From contig CM031879.1 in NCBI GenBank assembly GCA_018697195.1, positions 40,017,715 through 40,081,714 on the forward strand: a stretch of DNA of 64,000 nt. The letters are read 5' to 3'. The position numbers and the translations under genes were made by a program. The stretch is from Certhia americana (taxonomy: Eukaryota; Chordata; Aves; Passeriformes; Certhiidae). Shown here piece after piece: positions 25,671 to 38,100 of this stretch. Below the pieces are notes generated by a model. That model searched no databases, was not told the DNA's origin, and saw nothing but the letters and a program-made list of their open reading frames with translations. Each line of letters begins with the position of its first letter. Position 1 is the stretch's first letter.

Positions 25671-26450
25671 GGTTGTGTTCCAACCTGTCTGTAGAACTTT
25701 GCTCAAATATGCACATCCCTTCACTAACATATTTAAAAGTGAAGAATCTTATACACTGAGTAGCAAAGATACTTGTAAGTCAAAAAATGTGAGGCATTCC
25801 AATGATGGCATTAATAGAAGTTATATGCTGGTATTGCAATGCAGTATAGCTGAACTCTCCAAGGAAATAAGAAAACTTTTTACCATGTGGGTCCAGAATC
25901 ACCCCAATGACTACTACCTTCTCTATAGGGTTTACAGCTGGTGGGTTTTTTTCTATTTACAATTAGACCTATATGATGAATCATCTGAAGGGTGTGCTAC
26001 AATTTGTGTGCACTTGTCATTTTGACAGACCTTGCTCTTCTTTCTTGTCCAAGCAGAAGAAAAATTGAATACCTGCTCTGCAGAGGAAATCAGTTATTGC
26101 AGGCAGATACTCTATAAACAATCCCTATATTATAGAAAAAAATTACCTCTTATTGATATGGCAATATTTAAGGAGAAAAATTGTGAGCAAGATGTAGAGA
26201 AATATGCCACCTGCCACCTGTTCAAGAGAACATGTATATGTATGTCTATATACAAATGTCTTGTGACATTTAGATTTTAACAAAGACCTGTTTCTTAGAC
26301 TTAAAAAAATCCCAAACAAGTAAACCAAGTGTCCCACACACATAATCAAAAATATAATTTGCTGCAATACTTCTTGTGGAAGGACTGTTGAGATGGGATG
26401 TGCCACGCCTGCTGAGACTAGCATACATCTAAGTCAAGTGTATTTGGGCT
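25671..26450. other. two adjacent open frames without recognisable product
   Basis: A 116-codon frame (25675-26025, plus) is followed by an 82-codon frame (26032-26280, plus). The translations are of mixed composition, with no signal peptide, domain or motif that I recognise. No splice-site or Kozak context supports them. They are most likely chance frames in noncoding DNA. Confidence 0.4.
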
Positions 26451-29400
26451 GATAAATGCATCTTTTTTCAAACATGTACTTCCTCTCTCTAAAAATCTAA
26501 CTTAAAATTATTTGTATTAACTCAAGCAGTTAATTCACACCTAGCTATATTTATGAGTTTATTATACAATTTTCTGTGTTTACTATACCATTAACATAAT
26601 ATACATATCAATGTTTAGGAGATCATTCACTTGCAAATCTGATGAAGATGATTGCTGCATGTAAGGGATGCTGAACAGCAGTTATCTTTTAGAAGAGATT
26701 AATATATTTGTAAGGAAAGGAAGCTATAAAACACACCTATCTCATTTTAATTTCCATTTTCTTTGAAAATTGCTCCACATATTCAATGAAAACCGAGTTG
26801 GTTTAGGTGATGGAAAGTAGAGGGGAAAAATTAGTAACCAAGTAAAAAAATTCTTTTTTATCATGCATAAGGAATCTGTTGAAGGAAAAAGAGTTATAGA
26901 TAGTCTAAACATATTTTATGGATGTAAATTATCATGTGTGAAAGCTGTAACATGTAAAACTTTATCTTCAGATACAAACTACAGTGTAGCCAAGTGCCAC
27001 ATTATCTGCAAAATTAATTACAAGGACCATTAAATCATTAAACCATTAAAGTCATGATAAAGCACGGACTACAAAAAAGTTAATGGATGTTCATATTCTT
27101 GAGGATCATGAGGCTAGCCCTCAGGTCCAGTTTCTGGCTTTTCACTTAGAAAGAGAAGGATTTCCTGTTCAGCTGATGTGCCTACTGCAGTTTACAATGC
27201 CCCAGAGGGAACTTATGGGGACAGGTAGCAGGCAGTCATTACAAAGATTAATGGAGCTAGCACCACCTTTTCTGCACTCTGATAGGGAAGGTGCCTTTAC
27301 TGCCTTTTCCCTCCTCTTCCAAATAATAAAGTTTTGTTTTGCCCTCCATTAAGGTCAGCCTTTAAGCCACAGACTGGGGCCCCAAATCAGTAAGGATCTG
27401 CAGAAACCCAGAGGATAGTATTTCTCACAAATTGGTATCAGCATACTGGAGGTCATTACTTGCATCTCTGACCAAGAAGATTCATTCAGGCCTTTCACTA
27501 ATCCTTTAGTCTTCCTGTTGCTATGTCTCTTCAGTTCTATTGTGCTTCAGAAAGAAAAAGATTTTTCAAAACTCTCTATATAATATGTTTTCAGATTCTT
27601 TAAAAATACTGAAAATCTTTGCTGTCTAGAAATCTGAGTAGTAGTTGTATATACTTGCTATACTAATACTTTTAAGTAGACCACAGAGACCACTACTTTT
27701 TGGAGAGGCTGCAAATAACAAATTTGAGCATTAACTGCTAGTTTTTCACAAAGGACAAGTGTTCTGTCACAGTTCAGAATCCCTTGATCTCACTTGTAAA
27801 CTTGCTACTGCTGCTGTGCTGTAATTTCCCATTCATCTGTGAAAACACCAGCAGTACATGTGCAAGAGAGCAATAAGCTTTAGAAAGATTCCCAGTGGAT
27901 CCATCAATCTACCTTAGTGGCATTCTGTCTCACAAAAGGACATGAAAAAGTAATGTGAAATAGCTATGCCTTCATTTTATAACCTGAGTGTTTGTGTAAT
28001 TTAAGAGCAACATGAAGTAAAGAGCTCCTTCTTTACTTCAGGACAGACAGATAATTGTGTTTTTTAACTTCTCATGTCATTCTATTTCCAACATCTATTT
28101 CAGTTGATTTCTCTCTAATAGTCACCAAAAATTTACATTTAGGTGAATAGATTCTTTAGTCTCTGTTCAGCTACAACTTCTATCCACTTTTACAAGGTCA
28201 TTTAAAAGTCCTGTACTGAAATTCAAGATAAATACATATGTTCAAACATGCATGTTTTAGATATTTTCTTCCAAATTTAGCAAATAATTCTGTCCACAAT
28301 TGGTTTCACTGAGACTACATATGGAATGATATGCCATTGGCAGCAGATGCAGGTACAGTTGTATTTAAAAGCTTTGGTGTCATTCTTCATTAAGCTGTCA
28401 TTAGGTAATACCTTGTATCTAGCAGATAATTTAAGAGGGGCACACTGTGTGATGGCTGTTGTGTGTTAAAATTAATCTGCAGTAACTATTTCCCTCAGAT
28501 TGCATCTGAGAATGTTGTGTGTTATGCTTATTTTTAATTTCTCAAAATAATGAAAATTATACAAAACAATACAAAAAAACTTACATTAATTAATTAATTT
28601 TTAAATAAACTCTAGAGCAAATTTCTTACCTTGGTTTTAGAAAAAGACATGAACACTGATTAAAAAAAGAATTTTTGAGCTTTCTCAAGATGCTACAAAT
28701 GATTGAACAACTTCATAATTGCACGGTAGTGAGAAACCACTGAGGTACTTCAAGGCATTAATGCCTTTCCGTGCATAGACCACTGCCACCCCTGAAATTT
28801 TTCTCATTCTTCTATTACTAAAAAAATCTGTTAATTCATTTGATAGTGAGTTTCTTGACTTAGTGTCAGAACAAGGTAACTAATATACTATTTTTATATA
28901 AATTCTTCCGGTATTTGAGCTCTTAGATAATACTAACGTTGAAGAGCAAATGAATGTGATCACCTAGTAATTCAGTGGTTGCTCTTTTATTAACCATTTT
29001 AGAATTTCATACAGGAAAGTAGTCTGTGGACTCTAACAGTACTCTACAATTATCTATCAATTTTGAAGAAACTGAAGGACACAATAGAAATTCCACTTTT
29101 TAGTCTGATGTGCGGGGAAAAAGTTTAGAAAAATGTTTTTTTTTAAAAATTGTAATTCTTTGATCTATTGCTAAGTGATTTGGGAAAAGAAAAAAGAGAA
29201 CTGTTAAAATGAAAGTTCATGTACTTCATAATCCCTACCACAAGAAATGTATTAAAAACTGATTCAAAACTCAGACGAAAGTGTAGCTGTCAGGTTTTAT
29301 CTTGTGTTGTTTATGTCAACATACCCTGCATAAAGAAAATTTTTTGCAGTCACCTTTCACCCTGAACTGCTGGTCAACAGAGTTTAATCTGATTACTTCT

Positions 29401-31084
29401 ATCCTGATCTATAAATTTTGGTTGGCAAGAGATGCTTTATTTTTGTCATGACAAGGAAGAAAAGGGCATTAGTCAGGTAAAAAAGAAAAATAAAATTTTC
29501 TGAGACAGCCAGAGTGGTTAGAAACAGTCGAATTTAGAGCTTGGCAGCTTGTCAAAAACTGTATGTGTGCTGCAAGACTGAATGAAAATATCAGAACTTG
29601 CTGACATTGCCATCTCAGCAGCTACAAGACCACACAATTTTGCTCACTTTTGTCTTGTTTTCCTGTGTCCATTACCCTCTGTTTTCGAACTGTTGCCTTG
29701 AGAGCAGTCAATCATAATTTTCCGAAGGAATTGTCATATAGACAACGGCCAAGTACACTGATAACAGCACTAAAGTTAATTTTATTTTCCTCAGTTTAGA
29801 AATGCTGCCACACTAGATTAGACCATTTATTCATTTAATCTGGCAGCAAGCTTCTAGCAATGGGTAATGTCGGTTGTAAAAGAACATTCTCATGCTGTAA
29901 AAAGACTAGAGTGAATAACTACATTCACATGAGAAACAATTCCTTCATTACCAGTACCATGATTACTCTCTGTCTAAAAGAAGGAGATTTTTATATCCTT
30001 GGCACACACTCTGTGGTTCTTCATCAAGGAAAACTAACTTATAATTAGTACTTGACCTAACAACCAGCTAACATTTAATTGCTTAGAAGTATGAAAGTAA
30101 GAGCTGTGCTAGTAGGAGAAAAATATGAACTGGTATCTACCAGGCTTTTACTAACCTCTAACTCAGAAAAAGTAAGTGTGTGAAATTATACAAGTTCTAT
30201 TTGAAAAGGCTTGCAAGAAAGAATTCCCTGTGATGCATAGAATATATTCCACTGAGCAAAGAAACTTCATATTTCACTGTTTTGAGGGAAAACTGTGTTC
30301 TAGGTTAGGCATAGACTGGCAACCTGCCTGCCAGATTTTTTACTGAAAACAGCTGGAACACTAGTCTTTAAGCACTGTGGACTCTGCTGCCACTCAAATT
30401 CAGGATAAGCCATTACTAAGAAAAGCTTTCTGCCACCAGCTGCTGTTTTAATTTCCCTCTCTATCCTTCCCATCACCTGCTTCTTGGATTCCTGCTTTTC
30501 CTTCATAGAAGACAGTGAAATAACTGGAGGACAGTGATGGGTGATGACTGCTTTCTATGTAATGATTTCACCTGCAACCGCAGAAGAGACAGAAGTTCCT
30601 AGGTTCAGAAAAACTGAAAAATAATTGTGCTGTATGAATTTAAATAAGGAACACAGGGCTTAAACTTGCAATAAGAAAAAGAAAACATATTATGTGGTAC
30701 TGCTGGAAACTCCAACGGAAGGAAAACACAGAGATGATGTTGTAAAAGATAGCTTGAAGAAAGTTAGAAATCCCATAAAGTAAATTTCATAATCAAGATT
30801 TTTTTCTCACAGTTTTGCAGCCCTGTACTATCTGAACAGGGAAACGATATTGAAAGGAAAAATTGTTTTGCAAATCCTATCAGTGCATTTATGATTCTGA
30901 GTCAGCATTAAAAACATGTTTTACCCACACAATAAAAATGATAGAGCGAAAAACATTAAAAATTTTTATCACCTATTTTTCTGGACAAAATAAACCTGAG
31001 CCAAATATCCTAAACTGTGTAAGAAAACCTAATAATCATTAAAATACAGTAGCTTTCTTCATGCCAGTGAGGGTAGGCATAAAG

Positions 31085-31131
31085 TTAATACATTTCATGT
31101 AATGCCATTATTAATGTATTTCATGTAATGC
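31085..31131. repeat. 26-bp imperfect tandem duplication
   Basis: ttaatacatttcatgtaatgc at 31085 is repeated at 31111 with two substitutions (unit 26 bp). It probably arose by slippage or a local duplication. Confidence 0.8.
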
Positions 31132-31493
31132 AAAAAATACAAAAATATTTTCCAAAATCTAAAATTATTTTCTCTCTGAATTTGCATGCAAGCACTAAAT
31201 TATAGCAGTGGTCTTAATATAAAATTTGGGAAGATCATATCAAAACCATTGTACTTCTTTAACAGTTCCTGTCAACTTTTTAAAATCATAAATCTTGTGA
31301 AAGTGTATATATGGCCTTCCCAGGCAAGTTCATTCTCTTTTTGGATGATTTTAAGGACATGAAATTATCTTTTCACTGCATATTTATCAGTATATGCTAA
31401 ATTCCTCTTTGACTGCCCTCTATTACTTTTTAATACTCTTTCTCCTTACTAGAGTACTGCCTCATATTTCTTATGCATTTAGGGAGTTAATCT

Positions 31494-31529
31494 TTACTCC
31501 CTAATTCAAAATTACTCCCTAGTTCAAAT
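31494..31529. repeat. 18-bp imperfect tandem duplication
   Basis: ttactccctaattcaaaa (31494-31511) is followed directly by ttactccctagttcaaat (31512-31529). Confidence 0.85.
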
Positions 31530-32514
31530 TTTCCACTGGAGTGCAGTACTTGAAGAATTGTATATAATCTCAGTACTCATACATTTTAAAGAACTTAACT
31601 AGTGCAAATGAACTATTGAACTTAGATATTTATTATTTGGGAACTTTTTATTGATGCTATTTAGCTTTATAAAATGTTAATAACAGTGTTTAAATAGTAA
31701 AGAATTCTTGCAATAGTCTGACCAGTTAATTTTACGAAACAAAAGTATATGAAAAACTAGGATGCTGGACTCCTAGTTGAACAAGCAATGTGCTGTCTGC
31801 TGTTTTCTGTTCTACTAATACTTTTCAGTTCCTTTTGTATTACTTTTCTGACAGACAGCTTGCTTCTCATTTCTGTGCTGGCCCACTCAGAATGACACTT
31901 TTGGTAAACTGGCAATTTAAACTCTATTATTATTCTGCATTAAACAGCTACAGAATGCCAGTCAGATATTGCAATTTTTTCCATCCAGCTGTGCTGAACT
32001 ACAAGTCGATATGAAGTAATTGACCTTATTGTTCACCGAATTGTACAATGCTTTGCTACCTACTGTTTTGTGCCACTCACTTCACTTCATGTATCTTTGC
32101 AAGTCATGACCTTTATGGGGGATATTACTCTCCAACATAGACAAAAACCACTTTTACAAAAGTAAAACATTAACCACGATCAGCACAATATTTAGACAAC
32201 AGAGACCAAGCAGACCTTCACTGTTAAAATTGGAGATTCTAGATGAGATTCCTTCTAACATGGGAAAAGGAGAAATAGAATTACTTTCATGAAAAAAAAA
32301 AAAATGCTTGAAATATCTCCAATGGACAAGTTAATCTTTCCTATTCTCCCAGAAGGACATGGTGGTTTTTTACTTGGTGAAACTAGGCATAATGAATGTA
32401 CTACACAGAACAAGTAAAAAAAAAAAAAATCTGTAAAAGGACAAATGGCTAAACTGTATAGATTTCATTTGATGTTAGAAAAGCAAAAATCTGTAGTTTA
32501 TTAAATAAAGCCAG

Positions 32515-32690
32515 CCACTTACATGTGCACTACACACAGTGGGACAATCCTCTCATTTTTCCAGCTGGCGTTGCCATGTTTGATGCATCCCAGGACACAG
32601 TTTGCGCTCTGGGTGCCAGAGCTCACTGCTGACTCATGTCAACCAGCAGCCCCAGATCCCCTCCTGCAGGGCCTGATTTTCACCCAGCAC
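32515..32690 (-). mobile_element. inverted 5' part of a CR1 insertion
   Basis: On the minus strand this is CR1 ORF2 from just downstream of the RT core. Blocks include 'ggggatctggggctgctggt', 'gacatgagtcagcagtgagc' and 'tgtgtcctgggatgcatc', then 'ggcaacgccagctgg' and 'aggattgtcccactgtgtg'. In a normal CR1 this segment lies immediately upstream of the part found at 32770-33222 on the plus strand. The opposite orientation of the two halves is what a 5' inversion leaves. Confidence 0.8.
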
Positions 32691-32769
32691 ACTGTGAACT
32701 TACTCATCCCACAGCTGGATAACATATCCAAGAGAGTTCTGTGAGGGACAGTAACAGAAGTCCTACAGC

Positions 32770-33222
32770 TCTCAACTCCCTGCTACAAGAGACGTATGGG
32801 CAGAGTGCAACAAAGGGCCACAAGGATGAGTAAAGGGACTGGAACATTTCTTCTATGGGGAAAAGCTGAGAGAGCTATGACTGTTCAGCCTGGAGAAAAC
32901 TCAGAGGGGTCTTATTAATGTATGTAAATAGGATATGGGAGGGTACAAAGAGGACAGAGCCAGGCTCCTCTCAGTAATGCCCGGAGACAGAACCAGAGGC
33001 AGCAGGCACGAACTGAAACGCAGGAGGTTAGTTCTGAATATCAGGAAACACTTCTGTACTGGAGAGTCACTGAGCACTGTCACAACTTGCCCAGGGAGGT
33101 TGTAGATTCTCCTGCCTTGGAGATGGCCCTGGGCAATCTATGTGGCTCTGCCCAAGTAATTGGGGTGGCCCAGATGACCTCCAGAGGACCCTTCCCACCT
33201 CAACCATGCCGTGATAAGTAAT
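32770..33222 (+). mobile_element. 3' part of the same CR1: end of ORF2 and 3' UTR
   Basis: Reads 'agagtgcaacaaagggccac', 'gctgagagagctatgactg', 'ttcagcctggagaaaact', 'gccaggctcctctcagtaat' and 'ttgcccagggaggttgtag'. It ends with 'agatgacctccagaggaccc' and 'cttcccacctcaaccatgcc' just before 33222. These are the CR1 ORF2 end and 3' UTR in order, without an open frame. It joins the inverted 5' part across about 80 bases of poorly matching sequence (32691-32769). Confidence 0.9.
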
Positions 33223-33529
33223 GTAGAAATTGTAGCCCATGGAGAGCCCACACAGTCTTTTTTTGAAGGACTCTCTCCTTCAGGGACTCCACACTGGGAC
33301 ACTTCATGAAGGACTCAACTCACAGAGGATCCACACTAGAGCAAGGGAAAAGTGTGAGGAAGGATTGGCAGTGGTGAACAATTACAGGCCAACTACAATC
33401 ACCATTCACCTCTGATCTGCTCAGCAGGGGAAAGGAGGAAGTGGAGGACTGTTTTTTAAATACTTATCAGTGCTTAGAATTTAATTTTGAAGAATAGGAT
33501 TCAAATTAAACTAATTTCCTCATTGACCC
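33223..33529. other. spacer, nothing recognised
   Basis: This is moderately GC-richer sequence between the CR1 and the SINE. A near-repeat is seen at about 33260-33330 (ggactctctccttcagggac, then ggactcaactcacagaggat). No element was recognised. Confidence 0.5.
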
Positions 33530-33675
33530 TGAGGCTAGCTCAACTGATTAGAGCCTTGTGTTGGTAACACCAGGGTCATGGGCTGAATCCCTGTATGGCT
33601 TATTCACTTAGTTATACTTGATTACCCTCCTGGGTCTCTTGCAACTCAGAACAATCCATGACAATATTCTGATAT
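33530..33675 (+). mobile_element. TguSINE1-type SINE: tRNA-Ile-like head, CR1-type tail
   Basis: The head (33530-33603) lines up with tRNA-Ile. The D-arm 'ggctagctcaactgattaga' includes an intact A box tagctcaactg at 33536-33546. An anticodon-arm counterpart 'ttgtgttggtaacacca' follows, with a changed anticodon. The B box is decayed to gggctgaatcc (33580-33590), and the acceptor end is tgtatggctta. After 'ttcacttag' the tail reads 'acttgattaccctcctgggt', 'ctcttgcaactcagaacaat' and 'ccatgac', a decayed CR1 tail. The combination matches the passerine SINE called TguSINE1, mobilised by CR1 enzymes. Mismatched acceptor and loop bases rule out a working tRNA gene. Confidence 0.85.
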
Positions 33676-34024
33676 TAAATAACATAGAACACAAAGAATA
33701 ATAGTACTAAAAAGATACTGTCATGAAAATAAGAGAAAAAGTTTTTCTGTTTTATCAGGATAGTTTTATAGAACTTCAGGAGAAAAAAACAGAAATTACA
33801 CTCTGAATGACAATACAAAGAAAATTATCTCATTTTCAAACCTTTATTTTTAAAATCAGTTTAGTTCATCATCTTTATAAGTGCTCAAAAAAATAGACAA
33901 AAAATACTTTTTGAAGTGGATAGGTTTTGTTATTGCCCTTTTCATGTATGGTAGAGATAATTCTGTTGCACTGCAGATTTCAGATAAAGTCATCTTTGTC
34001 CTTCATGGTCCGTGATATGTTGAA

Positions 34025-34079
34025 ATCTTATATATGGAATGCTATCTTATATATAAACCTATCTTATATATGGAATGCT
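34025..34079. repeat. TATA-rich tandem duplication, 36-bp unit
   Basis: atcttatatatggaatgct occurs perfectly at 34025-34043 and 34061-34079, with a partial copy (atcttatatataaacct) at 34044-34060 between. Confidence 0.88.
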
Positions 34080-34468
34080 GGGCAAATTAGTCATGCTATA
34101 TTTAAAGAAACGAGTGAAAGTCAAATCACATAATTAGCTGATTTTTTCTTTATTATTTAAATAGGAAAAACATCTCAAAAAGAATAAAAAATAGGTTTTC
34201 TACTCTTTATAGTGATCTTATAAATTACATACTTAGATTTTGAGTTTTAGTATAAAATTGCAATATGAGAAGGAATGAACAGATAGAATAAGCAGTGGTC
34301 AAACTGAATTTTGTTTGCTGTTTGGTATAAGGAATTGGTGTTTAAGACTTAGTGTGTCACTTTGCCTAGTCTAGATGAGTGTTCATTAAGCTTTTAGGTT
34401 TAGAAAAATACTCCAACCCTTTGGTATTATGGCTTGTTTCAAGAAAAAATGAAAGAGGACTCCTAAAG

Positions 34469-34471
<3 letters not shown>

Positions 34472-34502
<31 letters not shown>

Positions 34503-34545
34503 AAAAAAATCAAAAAGAAAAACAAGTTTAAAAAAAATCCTGGCG
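34472..34545 (+). repeat. 29-A homopolymer and A-rich tail
   Basis: Twenty-nine A residues (34472-34500) are followed by ccaaaaaaatcaaaaagaaa and more A-rich sequence. CR1 does not leave poly(A) tails, so this is either a simple repeat or, less likely, the tail of an unrecognised retroposed RNA. No poly(A) signal is apparent in the 30 bases before it. Confidence 0.85.
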
Positions 34546-35007
34546 AAGTAGATGAGACAGAAGAACTAGCAGAGAATACCATATTGGATTTCCTATTCAT
34601 TACAAGTTTTATAAGAGAACTTAAAGTATTCATGTGTACTTTGAGAAGAATTGCTGAAGCATATTTCGACTAGAAGGAGGCAAAGGAACCTTGTTTTAAT
34701 GTTGTAGGTTATTCTGTCTTCACAGACTATCAGATCTCAATATTCACAAAGTAAAATCCAATGCACAATGTTTCACGTTACATGGGACTATGAATGAGAA
34801 AGAGCAAGTCAGATAATTAAGTATTTCCTATGCCAATTCTCTCTTGCAGGTGTTCTCAAGGAAAAACCTCCTGTTTCTCAGTTCATATTTACATTAAATT
34901 TCTGTGCAGAAACAAGCCAAAATGTCTAGGGCTCTGCAGTACCTTTTGAAAAGAGAAGCACATGGTTTGATTTGCCTCTTTGCTCTAGTCTATAATCCTG
35001 TGCATCT

Positions 35008-35142
35008 AATCACAGAAGCACAGAATATTCTGAGTTGTAAGGGACCCACAAGGATCCTCAAGTCCACCTCCTAAGTGAATGGCTTGTACAGTAATCAGAC
35101 CCACAATACTTTTCTTGGCATAAGAAATAGTTAGCTGGTTTT
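35008..35142 (-). mobile_element. second TguSINE1-type SINE, head truncated
   Basis: On the minus strand the copy runs from a partial tRNA-Ile-like head ('ttatgccaag', 'tgtgggtctgattactgtac', 'aagccattcacttagg') into a well-kept CR1-type tail: 'aggatccttgtgggtccctt', 'acaactcagaatattctgtg'. The tail is closer to the family norm than in the copy at 33530, but the 5' part of the head, including the A box, is damaged or missing. It lies 1.3 kb from the other copy in opposite orientation. Confidence 0.8.
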
Positions 35143-38100
35143 TGTTCTTATTGAGCAGTTGAAACACTAGTTCAAACTCCTTTAATTTTTTTTTTTTAAA
35201 TCAGTAAATTGAAAAATATATTTTCTGTGCAAGCATCAAATTTATGAGACATTTTTACAAGTTCATCTGGATTTGCTCCTCACCACAATATAAAATTTAG
35301 TGGCTTCATTTTACTTCTCTCCTTGACAGTCCTGAAGGCTCTTAAATTCTCACTACTAGTAAGAACTTCAGGGCAAACCACAGAGATACAGCTAGTTACT
35401 GATCTTCCAAATATACTGTCGTTCCAAAACTGTTTGGGATATGACATGATTTATGACAGCAGCAACTAACTTTCTGTTATGAACACATTTCTGTAAGTAA
35501 ATCTGTATTTTATAAAAAAATAACGGGGTAAACTGGCACCTAGTCAGTCACAGGAATTTAAGAGGTCAAAGATAGATTAAGTTTTAAGATATTGTAATGA
35601 ACAATCTTATTCTTTTTAAAGTTCTCTCATAACAAATTCTTAATAAAGCAGACCAATAATTTATGAAAATTTCTATCTGTAACATCTGTCATTAAAAATT
35701 ATGGCAAAGAATGTATTTAACTAAATATGTATTTTCTAAATTAAAGTGTATATAAATACAATAGGATCTTATATTTCTTATGCTAAGAAATACCTTTAAA
35801 TAAAAGACTACTTTTGAATGGTTTATTATCAGTAGTAGTATGAATTTAAAAGATCATCACTCACTAGCTTATCAAGAGTTAAGAGAATTTTCTTCCATAT
35901 CTTAGAACAGCAATAACATAACAAACAAGTGATATAAACTAATACACCCTAATGTTTTACTTACTGAAATAAGGTAATACAAACAATCTTAAATTTTCTT
36001 TGGCTTCTTGCTATGCTATTCCTTTTTGTAGAATTGTGGTCTCATAGGAGTAAAAATCCTAGCAAAGTCAGATTATGATGGTCCTGACTAACCACCAACT
36101 CTTTATGCTGTAATCTTTTTATCTTAATTTAATGGGAGAATTGCTTACCTCAAAGAATGTTTCATGTGCTCTACTTAATAAATGTTGATAAAATGCTTAG
36201 AGTCTCAGAAAAGTTCTATCTAAATACCAAATATTATGATAAATAGCATTCTTCATTTTATGCAGAACATGATCTTCAAAAACTCATTTCTCTATAGTAC
36301 ACTGGCACATCCAATTTCTAGACTAATAGTATTCTATATGGAATTCGTAAGTGTTCCACAGAAAAAAACAACACATTATTCTTTTCCTTTCAAAATATAT
36401 CACACATTTTACGATAATTTTGACAGAACTCAGAGGCTTAGAAACATAACATACTTGACCATCTCCTTCTTATCATTTACCACATGGCAGATTTATCTGC
36501 TCTGAATAAACAAACCTGACATTCCCAAAGAACGCAGACGTGAAAATAAATTAGCCTGGAGTAAGCTGCCGCATAGAATAATAATAATGTGGTTTCAGAA
36601 TGATCCCAATCTTTAAAACCAAGGCATCAATTAAATAAAAATTAATGGCACCTTAACAAAAGCTGCACTCGTTTAAAATGACAGCACTAAAACTGCCTGG
36701 TACTAATATTTACATGATGTCCAACATGTTTATGTATGTGAAGTATATGGCTTCACAGAAGAATCAAGTACCTCCTAATAACATTTGTATGTCATTCATT
36801 TTGTTTTCAAGGTTTTTAAATTGTTTAGAGCCTTATACTTTAAACATGTCAGTAGGAAAAATATTCAGAATCACTGGTAAAATTACCTTGTTACCAGTTT
36901 TCCTTTGAAAACTTTGATAGGATTTTAGTCTGGATTTCTAAATGATGCTTCAGTGGGAAAAAATATAAGAAGCTAATACACTTTTGCAATGACTTCTTTT
37001 GGAGAAAATTTTTGTTCCTTGAATGCCAATCCTGAAAACTTAACTCTAAAGAAACCCTGGAGATAATCCTGTCCTTCAGAAAGATTCAGTAAGGTCTGTT
37101 TTCAGTGTGTTTTACAGTTAATTTTTCAGAATTATTTATTGTAGGAAACATGTTTTCTTTTCTCTGTGTCAGTGTGTCTATTTATATACACAGTTGTTTA
37201 TTTGGCTTAGTAAAATATTCAGACTGGAATTCATTGGACAGCAGTGAGAGTACCTTATTCAAGGACTAAAGATAAGCTCTAAGTTCTTTTGCACCCAAAT
37301 CGTGGAAGTTGGGCTCAAAACTGTGTCTGTGCATATGCCAGGGTGTGCAGGAAACAGGAGACATAGAAGCATATGCACATCTCATTTATATTAAAAGTAA
37401 GACATTTTGTTCCTTTAATATATATTCTCCTTTCAGCAATTCCTAAGCCTGAGTGTTTAGACTACACATGAACTAAAGATTAAAATTCAAAGTCGATTTG
37501 AAGTAGGAAACACTCTGTAATGACAAATTTATTAATGGGTGAATATGCTCATTTTCAGAATGTTATCATTGTACTTGCCAAGAATCCTTCCTAAAGAAAT
37601 CAAAGTCATGGTACAGAAAAACAAAATTATGGGCAAATAAAGAGGATTCCCACAGAGGGGAACATCTAACTGGGAATGCACTTTTATCCCCTAGACTATA
37701 GTCTTGGGGATAACAAAAGGCCAGTAAGTACTTTAAAGGATAATTATGATTTCCAAAAAAAATATTAAATTTTTCTCCTGAATACCATTCTTGGTCATAG
37801 TAATTTTTGAGTTCTAAGCAACAAGGAGTATCTTCTAACACAGTACTCTTCTGCAAAAGATAGAATATAATTAGATTCCTCTATTTAGTGAGGAATAAGG
37901 AGACAATTTTTCACACTTTAAAACACTCTTTTACAGCATTGCAATTGAACAATGAAAATCATAGTTGTTTCCTAAGTTGAACAGACATAAGGCAGACTAA
38001 AGTAACTGCTGAATTACTCCTGAAGAGCAGCTAACTTTAGCAGCCTAGAGAGAAGGAATACAAAGAAGTGAAATAACAGTGCTACTGTAAAATAAATTTC

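Larger units (their letters stand above)
26451..32514. other. AT-rich non-genic sequence
   Basis: No gene, RNA or transposon is recognised. It holds two small tandem duplications (31085-31131 and 31494-31529), a TTAA-type simple run near 28584-28599 and A runs at 32293-32305 and 32416-32429. The patch at 27083-27352 is less AT-rich and open for 89 codons but unrecognised. Confidence 0.5.
33676..35007. other. AT-rich spacer with two simple repeats
   Basis: This lies between the two SINE copies. It contains the 19-bp duplication at 34025-34079 and the poly(A) tract at 34472-34545. A 3' splice-like 'ttctctcttgcag' at 34852 is followed by only short frames. No gene was recognised. Confidence 0.5.

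Noticed and set aside
25675..26280. Two consecutive plus-strand frames of 116 and 82 codons as a possible small gene
   Set aside because: The translations are low in recognisable features, the frames are not linked by splice sites I can support, and no family is recognised.
33530..33603. Functional tRNA-Ile gene
   Set aside because: The anticodon is changed, the B box and acceptor stem are decayed, and a CR1-type tail follows, so it is a SINE head rather than a tRNA gene.
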